Shown piece after piece: positions 55,489 through 63,812 of a DNA stretch of 64,000 bases. Position numbers and translations under genes: made by a program. The notes beneath the pieces were generated by a model. The model did no database searches. It saw nothing but the letters and a program-made list of their open reading frames with translations, and was not told where the DNA came from. Each line of letters opens with the position of its first letter. Within the stretch, counting starts at the first letter, position 1. This DNA is from Uliginosibacterium sp. 31-16 (GTDB lineage: Bacteria; Pseudomonadota; Gammaproteobacteria; Burkholderiales; Rhodocyclaceae), in contig NZ_JAVALZ010000004.1 of assembly GCF_030730865.1 (NCBI RefSeq), positions 1 to 64,000 on the forward strand, written 5' to 3'.

Positions 55489-56928
55489 TTATCCAAGCCA
55501 GGCTGCAGCGATGAAGCTTGAGCCGACGCACATGACCAGCAGCAAATTCAGCACGAACTGGATTGCCAGCGGAACAGGAGCCGCACTGGCTACAGCCTCA
55601 GACGTCGCTCCCGGACTTGTCGCGCCAAACCAGCGCAGGAACCACGCAAAGCTGGCAACCGACTCCAGCAGGGCCAGCACCACCAGCGGCAGAAGCAGCA
55701 GGTGCTCACCGGACAACTGGAACCCCGCAGTGAAGATCGGGAACTTGCTGAAGAAACCGTTGAAAGGCGGCACCCCGGTAATCGACAGGGCGGCCACACA
55801 GAAACACACCCCCAGCAGCGGCGTGCCCCTCAGCAAGCCCCGCAGCGAAGGCAGCATGCGGGTACCGCAGGAGTAGCTGAGTGCACCGGCTACGAGAAAG
55901 AACAGGCTCTTGGCAAAGGCGTGGTTGAAAATATGCGCGATGCCCCCGTTGAATGCCAGCTGGGAGCCAAAAATCGACAGGGACAGTGCCAGGAAAATCA
56001 GCGACAGCTGCGTCATGGTCGAATAGGCCAGCAGGCGCTTCATATCCTTCTGCGGCAGATACATCAGGAAACCGTAGATCATCGTGACCACGGCCATGAT
56101 TGCACCGATCCAGCCAATCACTTCAGGCACGGAGCCTGCCGAATAGATGGCGCGAGCAAAGATGTAAACACCGACCTTAACCATCGAAGCCGCATGCAGA
56201 TAGGCACTGATCGGCGTCGGTGCCTCCATCGCGTCCGGCAGCCAGGCATGCAGCGGCAATTGCGCGGACTTGCCCCACGCCGCCACCAGAATCCCCAGGA
56301 ACACGGCAATCTTGGCAGCATCCCCCAGCGTCGCCAGCGAAGTCAGCGCGAACGTCCCGGTTTCCATGAACAACCAGGCCGCCGCGAAGTACAGCCCGAT
56401 CGATGCCACGTGGGTAATCAGCAAGGCCTTGAGTGCCGACTTCAGGGCTTTGGGCTTTTCGTAATAGCCGATCAGCCCCCAGGAACACGCACCGGTGATT
56501 TCAAAGAACACCAGCTGCCCGACCAGTGTCGAGGACAGGACCAGTCCGGCCATGGCACCAATGAACAGCAACAGGAATGCGTAATAGCGTGGCCGACCTT
56601 CATGCGGATGCTCCCGGTTCCCTGCACTCAGATAAGCCGTTGAGTACATGAGCACCAGAAACCCCAGCACCACCACCGCCACCGCCACCAGCACACTGAT
56701 GCGATCGACGGTCAGCCCCATCAGCAGGGTATTGCCGACTGACAGCAAATCGAACGAAGCCGCCAGCTTGCCGACATGATTGAAATCCACCGCCAGCTTG
56801 ATGACACAGCCGGAAGCAAGGGCACCAAACAGCAAAGCGACCCACTTGGCCACCCGCTGCGGACACAGTGCCGTCACGGCAGCTCCGGCAAAGGGCAACA
56901 GAATGATCGCGAGCGCAATGTTCTCCAT
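55489..56928 (-). CDS. hyfD: Hydrogenase-4 membrane subunit HyfD (antiporter-like)
   Basis: This 479-residue polytopic protein matches the length of E. coli HyfD. It has the NuoL/M-like motif LPLHAWLPDAMEAPTPISAYLHAA and KDMKRLLAYSTMTQLSLIF. The start at ATG 56928 (MENIALAIILLPF) avoids a 16-residue upstream extension inside hyfC. It is one of three antiporter-like subunits, which sets this complex apart from hydrogenase 3. Confidence 0.94.
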   Translation of the reverse strand: MENIALAIILLPFAGAAVTALCPQRVAKWVALLFGALASGCVIKLAVDFNHVGKLAASFDLLSVGNTLLMGLTVDRISVLVAVAVVVLGFLVLMYSTAYLSAGNREHPHEGRPRYYAFLLLFIGAMAGLVLSSTLVGQLVFFEITGACSWGLIGYYEKPKALKSALKALLITHVASIGLYFAAAWLFMETGTFALTSLATLGDAAKIAVFLGILVAAWGKSAQLPLHAWLPDAMEAPTPISAYLHAASMVKVGVYIFARAIYSAGSVPEVIGWIGAIMAVVTMIYGFLMYLPQKDMKRLLAYSTMTQLSLIFLALSLSIFGSQLAFNGGIAHIFNHAFAKSLFFLVAGALSYSCGTRMLPSLRGLLRGTPLLGVCFCVAALSITGVPPFNGFFSKFPIFTAGFQLSGEHLLLLPLVVLALLESVASFAWFLRWFGATSPGATSEAVASAAPVPLAIQFVLNLLLVMCVGSSFIAAAWLG

Positions 56929-56935
56929 GATCTTG

Positions 56936-57874
56936 TCAGAGCCCCGTGAGATAGAAAACGAACGCCAGCACGGCAAAGCCGAAGCCGATCCAGGTGACGT
57001 GCGAAGTCAGCATGAAACGCCCGCGTGCCATGCTGTTCTCGATGATGCCCGCCATCACAAAAATTGCCAGCAGCTTCAGTGGCAACACCACTGCGGCGAC
57101 GAGAGCGGTCATACCGGTCAGCACTTCGATGTTGCCGAAAGGCAGGAATACGCCAATCAGGAACTGCGCCAGCACAACTTTCTTGAGGCCCAGACCCAGT
57201 TTCAGTACGGCCAGCGAAGAGCCGGAGTATTCGGTCAGAGGCCCCTCCTGCAGCTCCTGCTCGGCCTCGGCCATATCGAAAGGCAGCTTGCCCATCTCGA
57301 TGAAAACAGTGAATGCAAACGCGGCCATGGCCAGCAGAATCGCCATCGGCGCCTGAAGATAGCCGCCGGTAATCGAGGCGCTGATGCTGCCAAGATTGGT
57401 GCTCCCCTCAACCAGAGCCACCACCACCAGAGAAAGAATCATGGTGGGTTCAACCAGCACCCCCAGGGTCAGTTCGCGACTCGCGCCGATGCCGGCAAAC
57501 GAACTGCCGGAGTCGATACCGGAAAGTGCAAAGAAGAAACGCGCCAGCGCAAAGACATACGCGAAGGTAATCAGATCGGCCACCGCGCCCACGGGAGACT
57601 GTCGCGTAAACACCGGCAAGGCCATCGCCAGCATCAGCATCGCGCTGAGAATCACATAGGGCGCAAGCTGGAAAACCACTCCGGCTGACCCAGGCGCCAC
57701 ATCCTGACGCTTCAGCAGCTTGATGACATCCCGATAATCCTGCAGCACGCCAGGGCCACGACGGGAATGCATGCGGGCACGAATCATCCGTGAAACACCC
57801 GTCATCAGCGGCGCGACGGCAAGCAGCACCAGGGCTTGCAGAATGGCCAGGAACAACATATCTAAACTTGGCAT
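56936..57874 (-). CDS. hyfC: Hydrogenase-4 membrane subunit HyfC (NuoH-like)
   Basis: The 312-residue protein has about eight membrane helices and the NuoH/HycD pattern GVSRMIRARMHSRRGPGVLQDYRDVIKLLKR at residues about 26-56, and IEMGKLPFDMAEAEQEL with the acidic pair thought to face the quinone/ferredoxin-side interface. It anchors the soluble hydrogenase arm. Spacing to hyfB and hyfD is under 10 nt. Confidence 0.95.
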   Translation of the reverse strand: MPSLDMLFLAILQALVLLAVAPLMTGVSRMIRARMHSRRGPGVLQDYRDVIKLLKRQDVAPGSAGVVFQLAPYVILSAMLMLAMALPVFTRQSPVGAVADLITFAYVFALARFFFALSGIDSGSSFAGIGASRELTLGVLVEPTMILSLVVVALVEGSTNLGSISASITGGYLQAPMAILLAMAAFAFTVFIEMGKLPFDMAEAEQELQEGPLTEYSGSSLAVLKLGLGLKKVVLAQFLIGVFLPFGNIEVLTGMTALVAAVVLPLKLLAIFVMAGIIENSMARGRFMLTSHVTWIGFGFAVLAFVFYLTGL

Positions 57875-57883
57875 GGCAGGCTC

Positions 57884-59905
57884 CTAGACCACGACCAGAA
57901 GAAGGACGACCAGCGTGAAAACCACGTAGAGGCAATAAATGCGGAAATCGCCGCTCTGCAGCCACTGCACCTTGCCTCCCAGCCACTGGACCAGATCAAC
58001 CACACGGCTGACGACTTTCGCATCCCACACCGGCTCAAGACGCGCCGTCGCATCGATCGACCATTGCAGTCCCCGCTTCGACGGCCCCACCAGATCAAGC
58101 AACTCGCGCAAGCGATACAGCGGAGCAAACATGGCCTCCAGCGGCTGAGCCACGAAACCGCGCGAAGACGCTGTCATCGCCTGTTCCTGCGCATAGCCGC
58201 AAGCCCAAGCATCACCCGCATGACGCCGCGCCAGACGCACCCCTTTCAGCCCGGCCACCAGCAGCAAGGGCACGACAGGCACAGCCAGCAACAACAGCGC
58301 CAGCAAGGGTGTCGACAGGACCGCCTGCACGGCACTGCCGGGGAACACCGAGCCCCCCTGAGCTACCGCAGGCACCGCCCCCTGCACCAGCGAAGCTGCA
58401 ACCCCGGCCATGACAGGGGTCACCAACGGAGCCCCAACCCCAAAAGCAACAATTGCCAGCGCCAGCAGCAGCATGGCAAGCACCATGGGCAGCGGAGCTT
58501 CCTGTGCATGATCAGCATGAGCACTGCGCGGCAGGCCGGAGAAACTCAGCCCATAGGCTTTGACGAAACAGGCGGCGGCCAGCGCCCCCGTGATCGCCAG
58601 CATTACCATGCCGACCGGCCCTGCCAGGCGCACAGCCAGATCGCTTGCGGAACCCATCGAGAACAAGGCCTGATAGGTAAACCACTCACTGACAAACCCG
58701 TTCAGCGGCGGCAGCGCACAGATTGCCATCGCTCCGACAAGGAACGCGCCGGCCGTCCAGGGCATCCGCGTTGCCAGGCCACCCAGCAGATCCATGTCCT
58801 TGGTATGCGTGCGATACAGGATCGAGCCGGCACCAAGAAAGAGCAAACCCTTGAAAACTGCATGATTGAGCAGATGGTAAAAGCCGGCCAGCAAGCCCAC
58901 CGCAGCCAGCAGCGGGGTGTGACTGGCGATGCCGATCATGCCCGCGCCCACCCCCATCAGGATGATGCCCACGTTCTCGACGGTCGAATACGCCAGCAAG
59001 CGCTTGAGATCTTTTTCCGCCAGCGCGTAAAGCACGCCCAGCACAGCCGATACAGCGCCAATCGCCAGGACCAGCATGCCCCACCAGCTTGATGTAGCGC
59101 CGAGAAGATCGATGCCAACCTTGATGATTCCGAACACGCCAATCTTCACCATCACGCCGGACATCAGCGCCGAAGCATGTGAAGGCGCTGCCGGGTGTGC
59201 GCGTGGCAACCAGCTATGCAGCGGCACCATGCCGGCCTTGGCGCCGAAACCGAAGAAGGCCAGCAGGAACACGGCAGAAGCCCATGGCCCTGTCAGATGC
59301 AGCGCGCGGAAGCTTTCAAAATCCAGACTGCCGCTGCGGGCGTAGAGAATGAAGAATGCCGCCATGATCAGCACCGAACCGGCATGTGCGATCAGGAAGT
59401 ACAGGAAGCCTGCGCTCACCGCCTCTTCATCCTGATCGAAGATCACCAGGAAATACGAGGCCAGCGACATCATCTCGAAGAAGATCAGGAAATAGAACGC
59501 ATTGTCGATCACCACCAGTGCCACCATGGAGGCGACGAAGATATTCGTGAAAATCCCCATCGCCCAGGCGCCACGGCCGGCGTATTCACGCACATAGGCC
59601 AGCGAGTAGAGCGAGCAGACCAGCACCAGCAGCGAGATCACGAACACCATCAGGGCGGCCAGAGGATCGAGCCGCACGACAAAATGCGCAAAAGGGAAAG
59701 GTCCGTCAGCAGAGAAAAGCTGCGTTGCGCCACCCAGCAAGGTTGGCCACGCAGCCAGGAGCCCGGCTGCGCCGCCCAGCACCCCGGCCACGCCGGAAGC
59801 CTGAATGGCCAGTTGCTCGCGTCTGGGCAGCAGCAGAGAGGCCATCGCCCCGGCCAGATAGAGCGTCAGTGATATCAGCAGGAACCCAAGTGGTGTGATA
59901 TTCAT
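57884..59905 (-). CDS. hyfB: Hydrogenase-4 membrane subunit HyfB (antiporter-like)
   Basis: The 673-residue protein has about 16 membrane helices and is almost the same length as E. coli HyfB (672). NuoL/M-like signatures are GMVPLHSWLPRAHPAAPSHA, KDLKRLLAYSTVENVGII and GFYHLLNHAVFKGLLFLGAG. Its start overlaps the hyfA stop by 4 nt. Confidence 0.95.
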   Translation of the reverse strand: MNITPLGFLLISLTLYLAGAMASLLLPRREQLAIQASGVAGVLGGAAGLLAAWPTLLGGATQLFSADGPFPFAHFVVRLDPLAALMVFVISLLVLVCSLYSLAYVREYAGRGAWAMGIFTNIFVASMVALVVIDNAFYFLIFFEMMSLASYFLVIFDQDEEAVSAGFLYFLIAHAGSVLIMAAFFILYARSGSLDFESFRALHLTGPWASAVFLLAFFGFGAKAGMVPLHSWLPRAHPAAPSHASALMSGVMVKIGVFGIIKVGIDLLGATSSWWGMLVLAIGAVSAVLGVLYALAEKDLKRLLAYSTVENVGIILMGVGAGMIGIASHTPLLAAVGLLAGFYHLLNHAVFKGLLFLGAGSILYRTHTKDMDLLGGLATRMPWTAGAFLVGAMAICALPPLNGFVSEWFTYQALFSMGSASDLAVRLAGPVGMVMLAITGALAAACFVKAYGLSFSGLPRSAHADHAQEAPLPMVLAMLLLALAIVAFGVGAPLVTPVMAGVAASLVQGAVPAVAQGGSVFPGSAVQAVLSTPLLALLLLAVPVVPLLLVAGLKGVRLARRHAGDAWACGYAQEQAMTASSRGFVAQPLEAMFAPLYRLRELLDLVGPSKRGLQWSIDATARLEPVWDAKVVSRVVDLVQWLGGKVQWLQSGDFRIYCLYVVFTLVVLLLVVV

Positions 59906-60534
59906 TTCTGCTCCTGCGTGACAATGAACGTCCGGGGAGACTCCAGCGCTGCCGCAGCCTGCTGGCGCTTGACGTCGCCACTCTGACCAAGCGCTGGATC
60001 ATTTACGGAGAACAGCGCGCGGGTCGGACAGACACGCACACACTCCGGACCTTCGGCGCGGAAACCACAGAGATCACACTTGACCGCCACGCTGCGCACC
60101 CCCGTGGTCGAAACCAGAATCGGATGAAGCGTCGCCGCACTGTCCGTATCCGCAGCCCCCGGCTCCGTCACGGTGAGCATGCTCGGTGACACATAGTCAT
60201 GCCCCACCGACACCACCCCGGTCACCGGAGTGCCGGCCGGCGTGATCGCTCCAAACGGACAGGCAATCGCACACAGCTTGCAGCCGATGCACAGGGTCTC
60301 ATTCAGCACGATCGCGTCATCAGCATGCGTGATGGCATTGACAGGACAGACCCGCGCGCACGGCGCATCCTCACACTGGCGGCACAGCACGGGCGCCGTC
60401 CGGTCGCCATGGCGCACCACGGTCAGACGGGACTGCCCTTGCAAGCCCGCTGCCTTGTGCACCACGGAACAGGCGGCCATGCACGTGTTGCAGCCGATGC
60501 AACGTGCAGGTTCCGCGATCACGAAGCGGTTCAT
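59902..60534 (-). CDS. hyfA: Hydrogenase-4 electron-transfer subunit HyfA (HycB-like)
   Basis: The 210-residue protein has four [4Fe-4S] motifs: CIGCNTCMAACS, CRQCEDAPCARVCPVNA, CIGCKLCAIACPFGA and CDLCGFRAEGPECVRVCP. In E. coli HyfA/HycB links formate dehydrogenase H to the hydrogenase. It is the first gene of the eleven-gene unit. No formate dehydrogenase gene is nearby. Confidence 0.95.
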   Translation of the reverse strand: MNRFVIAEPARCIGCNTCMAACSVVHKAAGLQGQSRLTVVRHGDRTAPVLCRQCEDAPCARVCPVNAITHADDAIVLNETLCIGCKLCAIACPFGAITPAGTPVTGVVSVGHDYVSPSMLTVTEPGAADTDSAATLHPILVSTTGVRSVAVKCDLCGFRAEGPECVRVCPTRALFSVNDPALGQSGDVKRQQAAAALESPRTFIVTQEQK

Positions 60535-60904
60535 AACCAGCCATCCTCCTTGTGTGATGGATCCGAGCCGGCGGAAATTCCGCAGGAGGCAGATCGGGCA
60601 CCCTGAAGCCGGTTTCCCTCTGTCTCGCCACAGGCCATTCCGTGGCCCTTGCTACCTGAAGCATTGGTCGCCGATGCACGCCTCGCGCAACACCGTCGTT
60701 TTGTTTTGTTCTGCTACCACGCCTGCACAAATTGCCGTGCATTACAACGTGTCACGCAAGGCAAACATTTGGCAGCCGTCAACTCTTTCCCATTAATTAA
60801 AAAAATTCGCGGATAAGTAATGTTTCTCGCAACAAGTACTAAACCGTCTCTCGCAACGCCTTGCTTTGATCTCGACAAGTGAGTAAACACAGCTCGCGCC
60901 CAAA
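60535..60904 (-). promoter_or_regulatory. Upstream region of the hyf operon
   Basis: No gene is visible here. An AT-rich stretch (60791-60806) lies about 260 nt before hyfA. TCTCGCAAC occurs twice, at 60825-60833 and 60849-60857, 24 bp apart (nearly two helical turns), which suggests a regulator site. I found no convincing sigma-54 -24/-12 element on the minus strand and only a poor FNR-like half site (60866). Confidence 0.4.
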
Positions 60905-60933
60905 CAAAAAAGGAAGCCCATGGCTTCCTCTTT
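60905..60933 (-). terminator. Intrinsic terminator of the hyp operon
   Basis: On the minus strand AGGAAGCC pairs with GGCTTCCT around a tight loop and is followed by TTTTT. It begins 21 nt after the hypE stop codon and separates hypFCDE from the hyf operon downstream. Confidence 0.88.
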
Positions 60934-60953
60934 TGTGTCCTTGCTTGATCCGT

Positions 60954-61994
60954 TCAGCAGATTCTGGGCAACTGCTCACCACTCAACCAATCCACCATGC
61001 GTCGCCCGCCGAACACCGTCTCCATCTGCACGAAGCCGTTGGTATCCACAATCGCCTCGCCGATGATCGCCGCATCGCGCCCCTGAGGATGTGCGCACAT
61101 CACCGCCAGTAAGCGCTCAGCATCCTCCGGCGGACACACCGCCACCAGCTTGCCTTCATTGGCCACATAGAGCGGGTCCAGCCCGAGCAGCTCGCAGGCG
61201 GCCGCCACCGCGCCGCGCACCGGGATCGCCTTCTCGTGAATCAGCATGCCGCAGCCCGCAGCCTCGGCGAATTCATTGAGCACCGCCGCCAGGCCGCCAC
61301 GCGTGGGGTCACGCAGGGTGCGGATGCCCGGCACCGCCGCCAGCATCGCCGCCGCCAGACCATGCAGCGCAGCTGTGTCGGATTCAATCGCCGTTTCGAA
61401 ACTCAGGTTCTCGCGCAGCGACATGATCGCCACGCCGTGGTCGCCCAGATAGCCCGACACCAGCAGCTTGTCGCCGGGGCGGATGCGTTGCGGCGCAAGC
61501 TCGATGCCCGGCGGCACGATGCCGACGCCGGTCGTGGTGATGAACACCCCGTCGCCCTTGCCCTGCTCCACCACCTTGGTGTCGCCGGTCACGATGGGCA
61601 CGCCCGCGCCCCGAGCCGCCGCCGCCATCGAGATCACGATGCGCTGCAAGTCGGCGAGCGCAAAGCCCTCCTCAAGAACGAAGCCCGCCGACAGATACAA
61701 AGGCTGGCCGCCCGCCATCGCCACGTCATTCACCGTACCATGCACCGACAGGCAGCCTATGTCGCCGCCCGGAAAGAACAGCGGCGAAACCACGTGGCTG
61801 TCCGTCGCCATCACCATGCGCCCGGCATTGGCGGGCAGAGGGAAGCAGGCGCCATCGTTCTGCGCACGCAGATAGTCGTTATCAAAGTGTTTGACGAAGA
61901 GCTCGCGGATCAACTGAGCCATGGCGCGGCCACCGCTGCCGTGGCTCAGGTCGACGCGACCGTTCTTGAAATCGAGGGGTCTTGAATAGCTCAT
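60954..61994 (-). CDS. hypE: Hydrogenase maturation protein HypE
   Basis: HypE dehydrates a thiocarboxamide on its C-terminal cysteine to thiocyanate, the source of the cyanide ligands of the NiFe site. The 346-residue protein ends with the required PRIC cysteine. Other segments are VDLSHGSGGRAMAQLI, GTVNDVAMAGGQPLYLSAGF, TGDTKVVEQGKGDGVFI and RDPTRGGLAAVLNE. The start is ATG 61994, overlapping the hypD stop by 4 nt with GAGG 8 nt upstream. Confidence 0.96.
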   Translation of the reverse strand: MSYSRPLDFKNGRVDLSHGSGGRAMAQLIRELFVKHFDNDYLRAQNDGACFPLPANAGRMVMATDSHVVSPLFFPGGDIGCLSVHGTVNDVAMAGGQPLYLSAGFVLEEGFALADLQRIVISMAAAARGAGVPIVTGDTKVVEQGKGDGVFITTTGVGIVPPGIELAPQRIRPGDKLLVSGYLGDHGVAIMSLRENLSFETAIESDTAALHGLAAAMLAAVPGIRTLRDPTRGGLAAVLNEFAEAAGCGMLIHEKAIPVRGAVAAACELLGLDPLYVANEGKLVAVCPPEDAERLLAVMCAHPQGRDAAIIGEAIVDTNGFVQMETVFGGRRMVDWLSGEQLPRIC

Positions 61995-63133
61995 GCCTTC
62001 ACCTCGTTGACGACCGACACTGCTTTGAAGCGCCCATACGTGTAATGCGCCGCACACGCGCCTTCCGAGGACACCATGCAAGCGCCAATCGGATGATCCG
62101 GCGTGCAGGCGGTGCCGAAAACCTTGCAGTCGCGCGGGTGCTTGTGGCCGCGCAGGATGGCCGCGCACTCGCAGGCCTTGGGGTCCGGCACCTGGCGGTA
62201 GGCGATGGCGTAGCGCTGCTCGGCGTCGAACCTGGCGAAGGCAGGTTTGATCTGCAGGGCGCTGGCCGGCACTTCGCCGAGCCCGCGCCAGTCGAACATC
62301 TCGCGCAGCTCGAAGACCTCGGCCACCAGCGCCTGCGCCTTGCGGTTGCCCTCGCGCGTCACGGCGCGAGTGAACTGGTTCTCGACCACTGCGCGGCCTG
62401 CGTTGATCTGGCGCACCAGCATCAGGATCGACTGCATCACGTCCAGCGGCTCGAAGCCGGAGATGACCACTGGTTTCTGGTAACGCGCAGCGAAACCCTC
62501 GTAGGGAGCCGAGCCGATCACCGTGCTGACATGTGCCGGGCCGACGAAGCCATCCAGCGCCACGTGCGCCGGGTCGCCCTCGGACTCCATGATGTGCACC
62601 ATCGCCGCCGGGGTCAGCACGTGATTACAGAACACGGAAAAATTCTTCAGCTCAAGCGCGGCGGCCTGCTTGAGGATCGCGGCCGTCATCGGCGTGGTGG
62701 TCTCGAAACCGATGGCGAAGAACACCACCTCGCGCGCCGGATTTTCGCCGGCGATGCGCAGCGCGTCGTCGCAGGAATACACCATGCGCACATCTGCCCC
62801 GGCCGCCTTGGCACGCAGCAGCGACACACCGCCAGAGGCCGGCACGCGCAGCGTATCGGCGTAGGTGCACAGGATCACGCCGCGCTCGCGGGCCAAGTCG
62901 ATGGCGCTGTCGATGCGCCCGATCGGCAGCACGCACACCGGGCAGCCGGGGCCATGGATCATCTGCACGGCAGGCGGCAAGAGATCGAGCAGGCCGTAAC
63001 GCGAGATCGCATGGGTATGCCCGCCGCAGAACTCCATCAGGCGGTAACTGCGCCCCGGTTGGACTTCGGCAGCGATCTGGACAGCCAAGCTGCGGGCGAC
63101 TTCGCCGTCGCGGAATTCGTCGATGTATTTCAT
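61991..63133 (-). CDS. hypD: Hydrogenase maturation protein HypD
   Basis: HypD is a [4Fe-4S] protein that, with HypC, assembles the Fe(CN)2CO unit. The 380-residue protein has MEFCGGHTHAISRYG, IHGPGCPVCVLP, FFAIGFETTTPMTAA and a cysteine-rich C-terminal segment (CECAAILRGHKHPRDC, then TACTPDHPIGACMVSSEGAC). The ATG at 63133 is preferred over an upstream TTG. Confidence 0.96.
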   Translation of the reverse strand: MKYIDEFRDGEVARSLAVQIAAEVQPGRSYRLMEFCGGHTHAISRYGLLDLLPPAVQMIHGPGCPVCVLPIGRIDSAIDLARERGVILCTYADTLRVPASGGVSLLRAKAAGADVRMVYSCDDALRIAGENPAREVVFFAIGFETTTPMTAAILKQAAALELKNFSVFCNHVLTPAAMVHIMESEGDPAHVALDGFVGPAHVSTVIGSAPYEGFAARYQKPVVISGFEPLDVMQSILMLVRQINAGRAVVENQFTRAVTREGNRKAQALVAEVFELREMFDWRGLGEVPASALQIKPAFARFDAEQRYAIAYRQVPDPKACECAAILRGHKHPRDCKVFGTACTPDHPIGACMVSSEGACAAHYTYGRFKAVSVVNEVKA

Positions 63134-63135
63134 GT

Positions 63136-63390
63136 TCAAGCCAGCGGCGGGGTGAGTGGCAACTCATCGCCATGCGTGGCCTTCATCGCCGCGAAGGTCA
63201 CCAGCGTCTGCGCGGCCTCCTCGGGGTCGAGCTTGCCAATGGCAAAGCCGACGTGAACGATCACGTAATCGCCGACCTGCACGCCTTCAACCAGCGACAG
63301 GGAAATTTCTTTCTGCACGCCCGAGAGTTCGATGCGCGCGCGCTCGTCACCGAAGATCTCGATGACCCGCGCCGGAATCGCCAGACACAT
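63136..63390 (-). CDS. hypC: Hydrogenase assembly chaperone HypC
   Basis: HypC binds HypD and the hydrogenase large subunit and carries the iron unit through its N-terminal Cys. The 84-residue protein starts MCLAIPARVIEIF; the cysteine directly after Met is the essential residue, which fixes the ATG at 63390. It continues with GDYVIVHVGFAIGKLD, typical of the family. It ends 2 nt before hypD. Confidence 0.95.
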   Translation of the reverse strand: MCLAIPARVIEIFGDERARIELSGVQKEISLSLVEGVQVGDYVIVHVGFAIGKLDPEEAAQTLVTFAAMKATHGDELPLTPPLA

Positions 63391-63748
63391 CATCCACCTC
63401 ACTCGAAATCGTTTTCCCCGTCGGCGCCGGCGTATCTGCAGCCTTGCCACCCAAGCTCTCAACCGTTCGCCAGAGGCCCATCACCAGGCTCCAGACCCCA
63501 CCACCAAGCATGAATATCAGCGCTCCGGCGGAGTCAATATGATCCTGTACCGTACACCGCTGGCGCCAGCCATGCCAGCAATTCAGCGACGCGGTCCAGC
63601 CATCTTCGTCGATATCGCCCAGCCACAGCACCAGCAAGGCCAGAAACAGCAATCCCCCGACAAGATACGGAAGCGCATCCCGGACAAAAGTCATCGGGCG
63701 ACGTACGCGTCTCGTAGTGCCGGATCGAAATTTTTTCTTCTTCGCCAT
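63347..63748 (-). CDS. Hypothetical membrane protein between hypF and hypC
   Basis: The 133-residue frame starts with a basic segment (MAKKKKFRSGTTRRVRRP), followed by two predicted membrane helices (LPYLVGGLLFLALLVLWL and AGALIFMLGGGVWSLVMGLW) joined by a Trp/Cys-containing loop (NCWHGWRQRC), and an acidic tail. No family is recognised. It overlaps the hypC start by 44 nt in another frame. GGAA 5 nt before the ATG is a weak signal; the gene may be real but is not certain. Confidence 0.5.
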   Translation of the reverse strand: MAKKKKFRSGTTRRVRRPMTFVRDALPYLVGGLLFLALLVLWLGDIDEDGWTASLNCWHGWRQRCTVQDHIDSAGALIFMLGGGVWSLVMGLWRTVESLGGKAADTPAPTGKTISSEVDDVSGDSGAGHRDLR

Positions 63749-63812
63749 CGAATTCCATTTTCGTGAACACTGCCTGGAGAGCCGCGCCCAGCCTTGCTCT
63801 ACAGCCATCCAT

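Noticed and set aside
60758-60775. Sigma-54 promoter for hyfA (CTGCCAAATGTTTGC on the minus strand)
   Set aside because: The -24 element lacks GG (TG instead) and other positions disagree, although TTGC is present.
60866-60879. FNR box upstream of hyfA
   Set aside because: TTGAT is present but the second half reads ACAAG rather than ATCAA, so only one half site matches.
62000-62168. N-terminal extension of HypE by 58 codons
   Set aside because: It lies out of frame inside hypD, and ATG 61994 has a good Shine-Dalgarno sequence.
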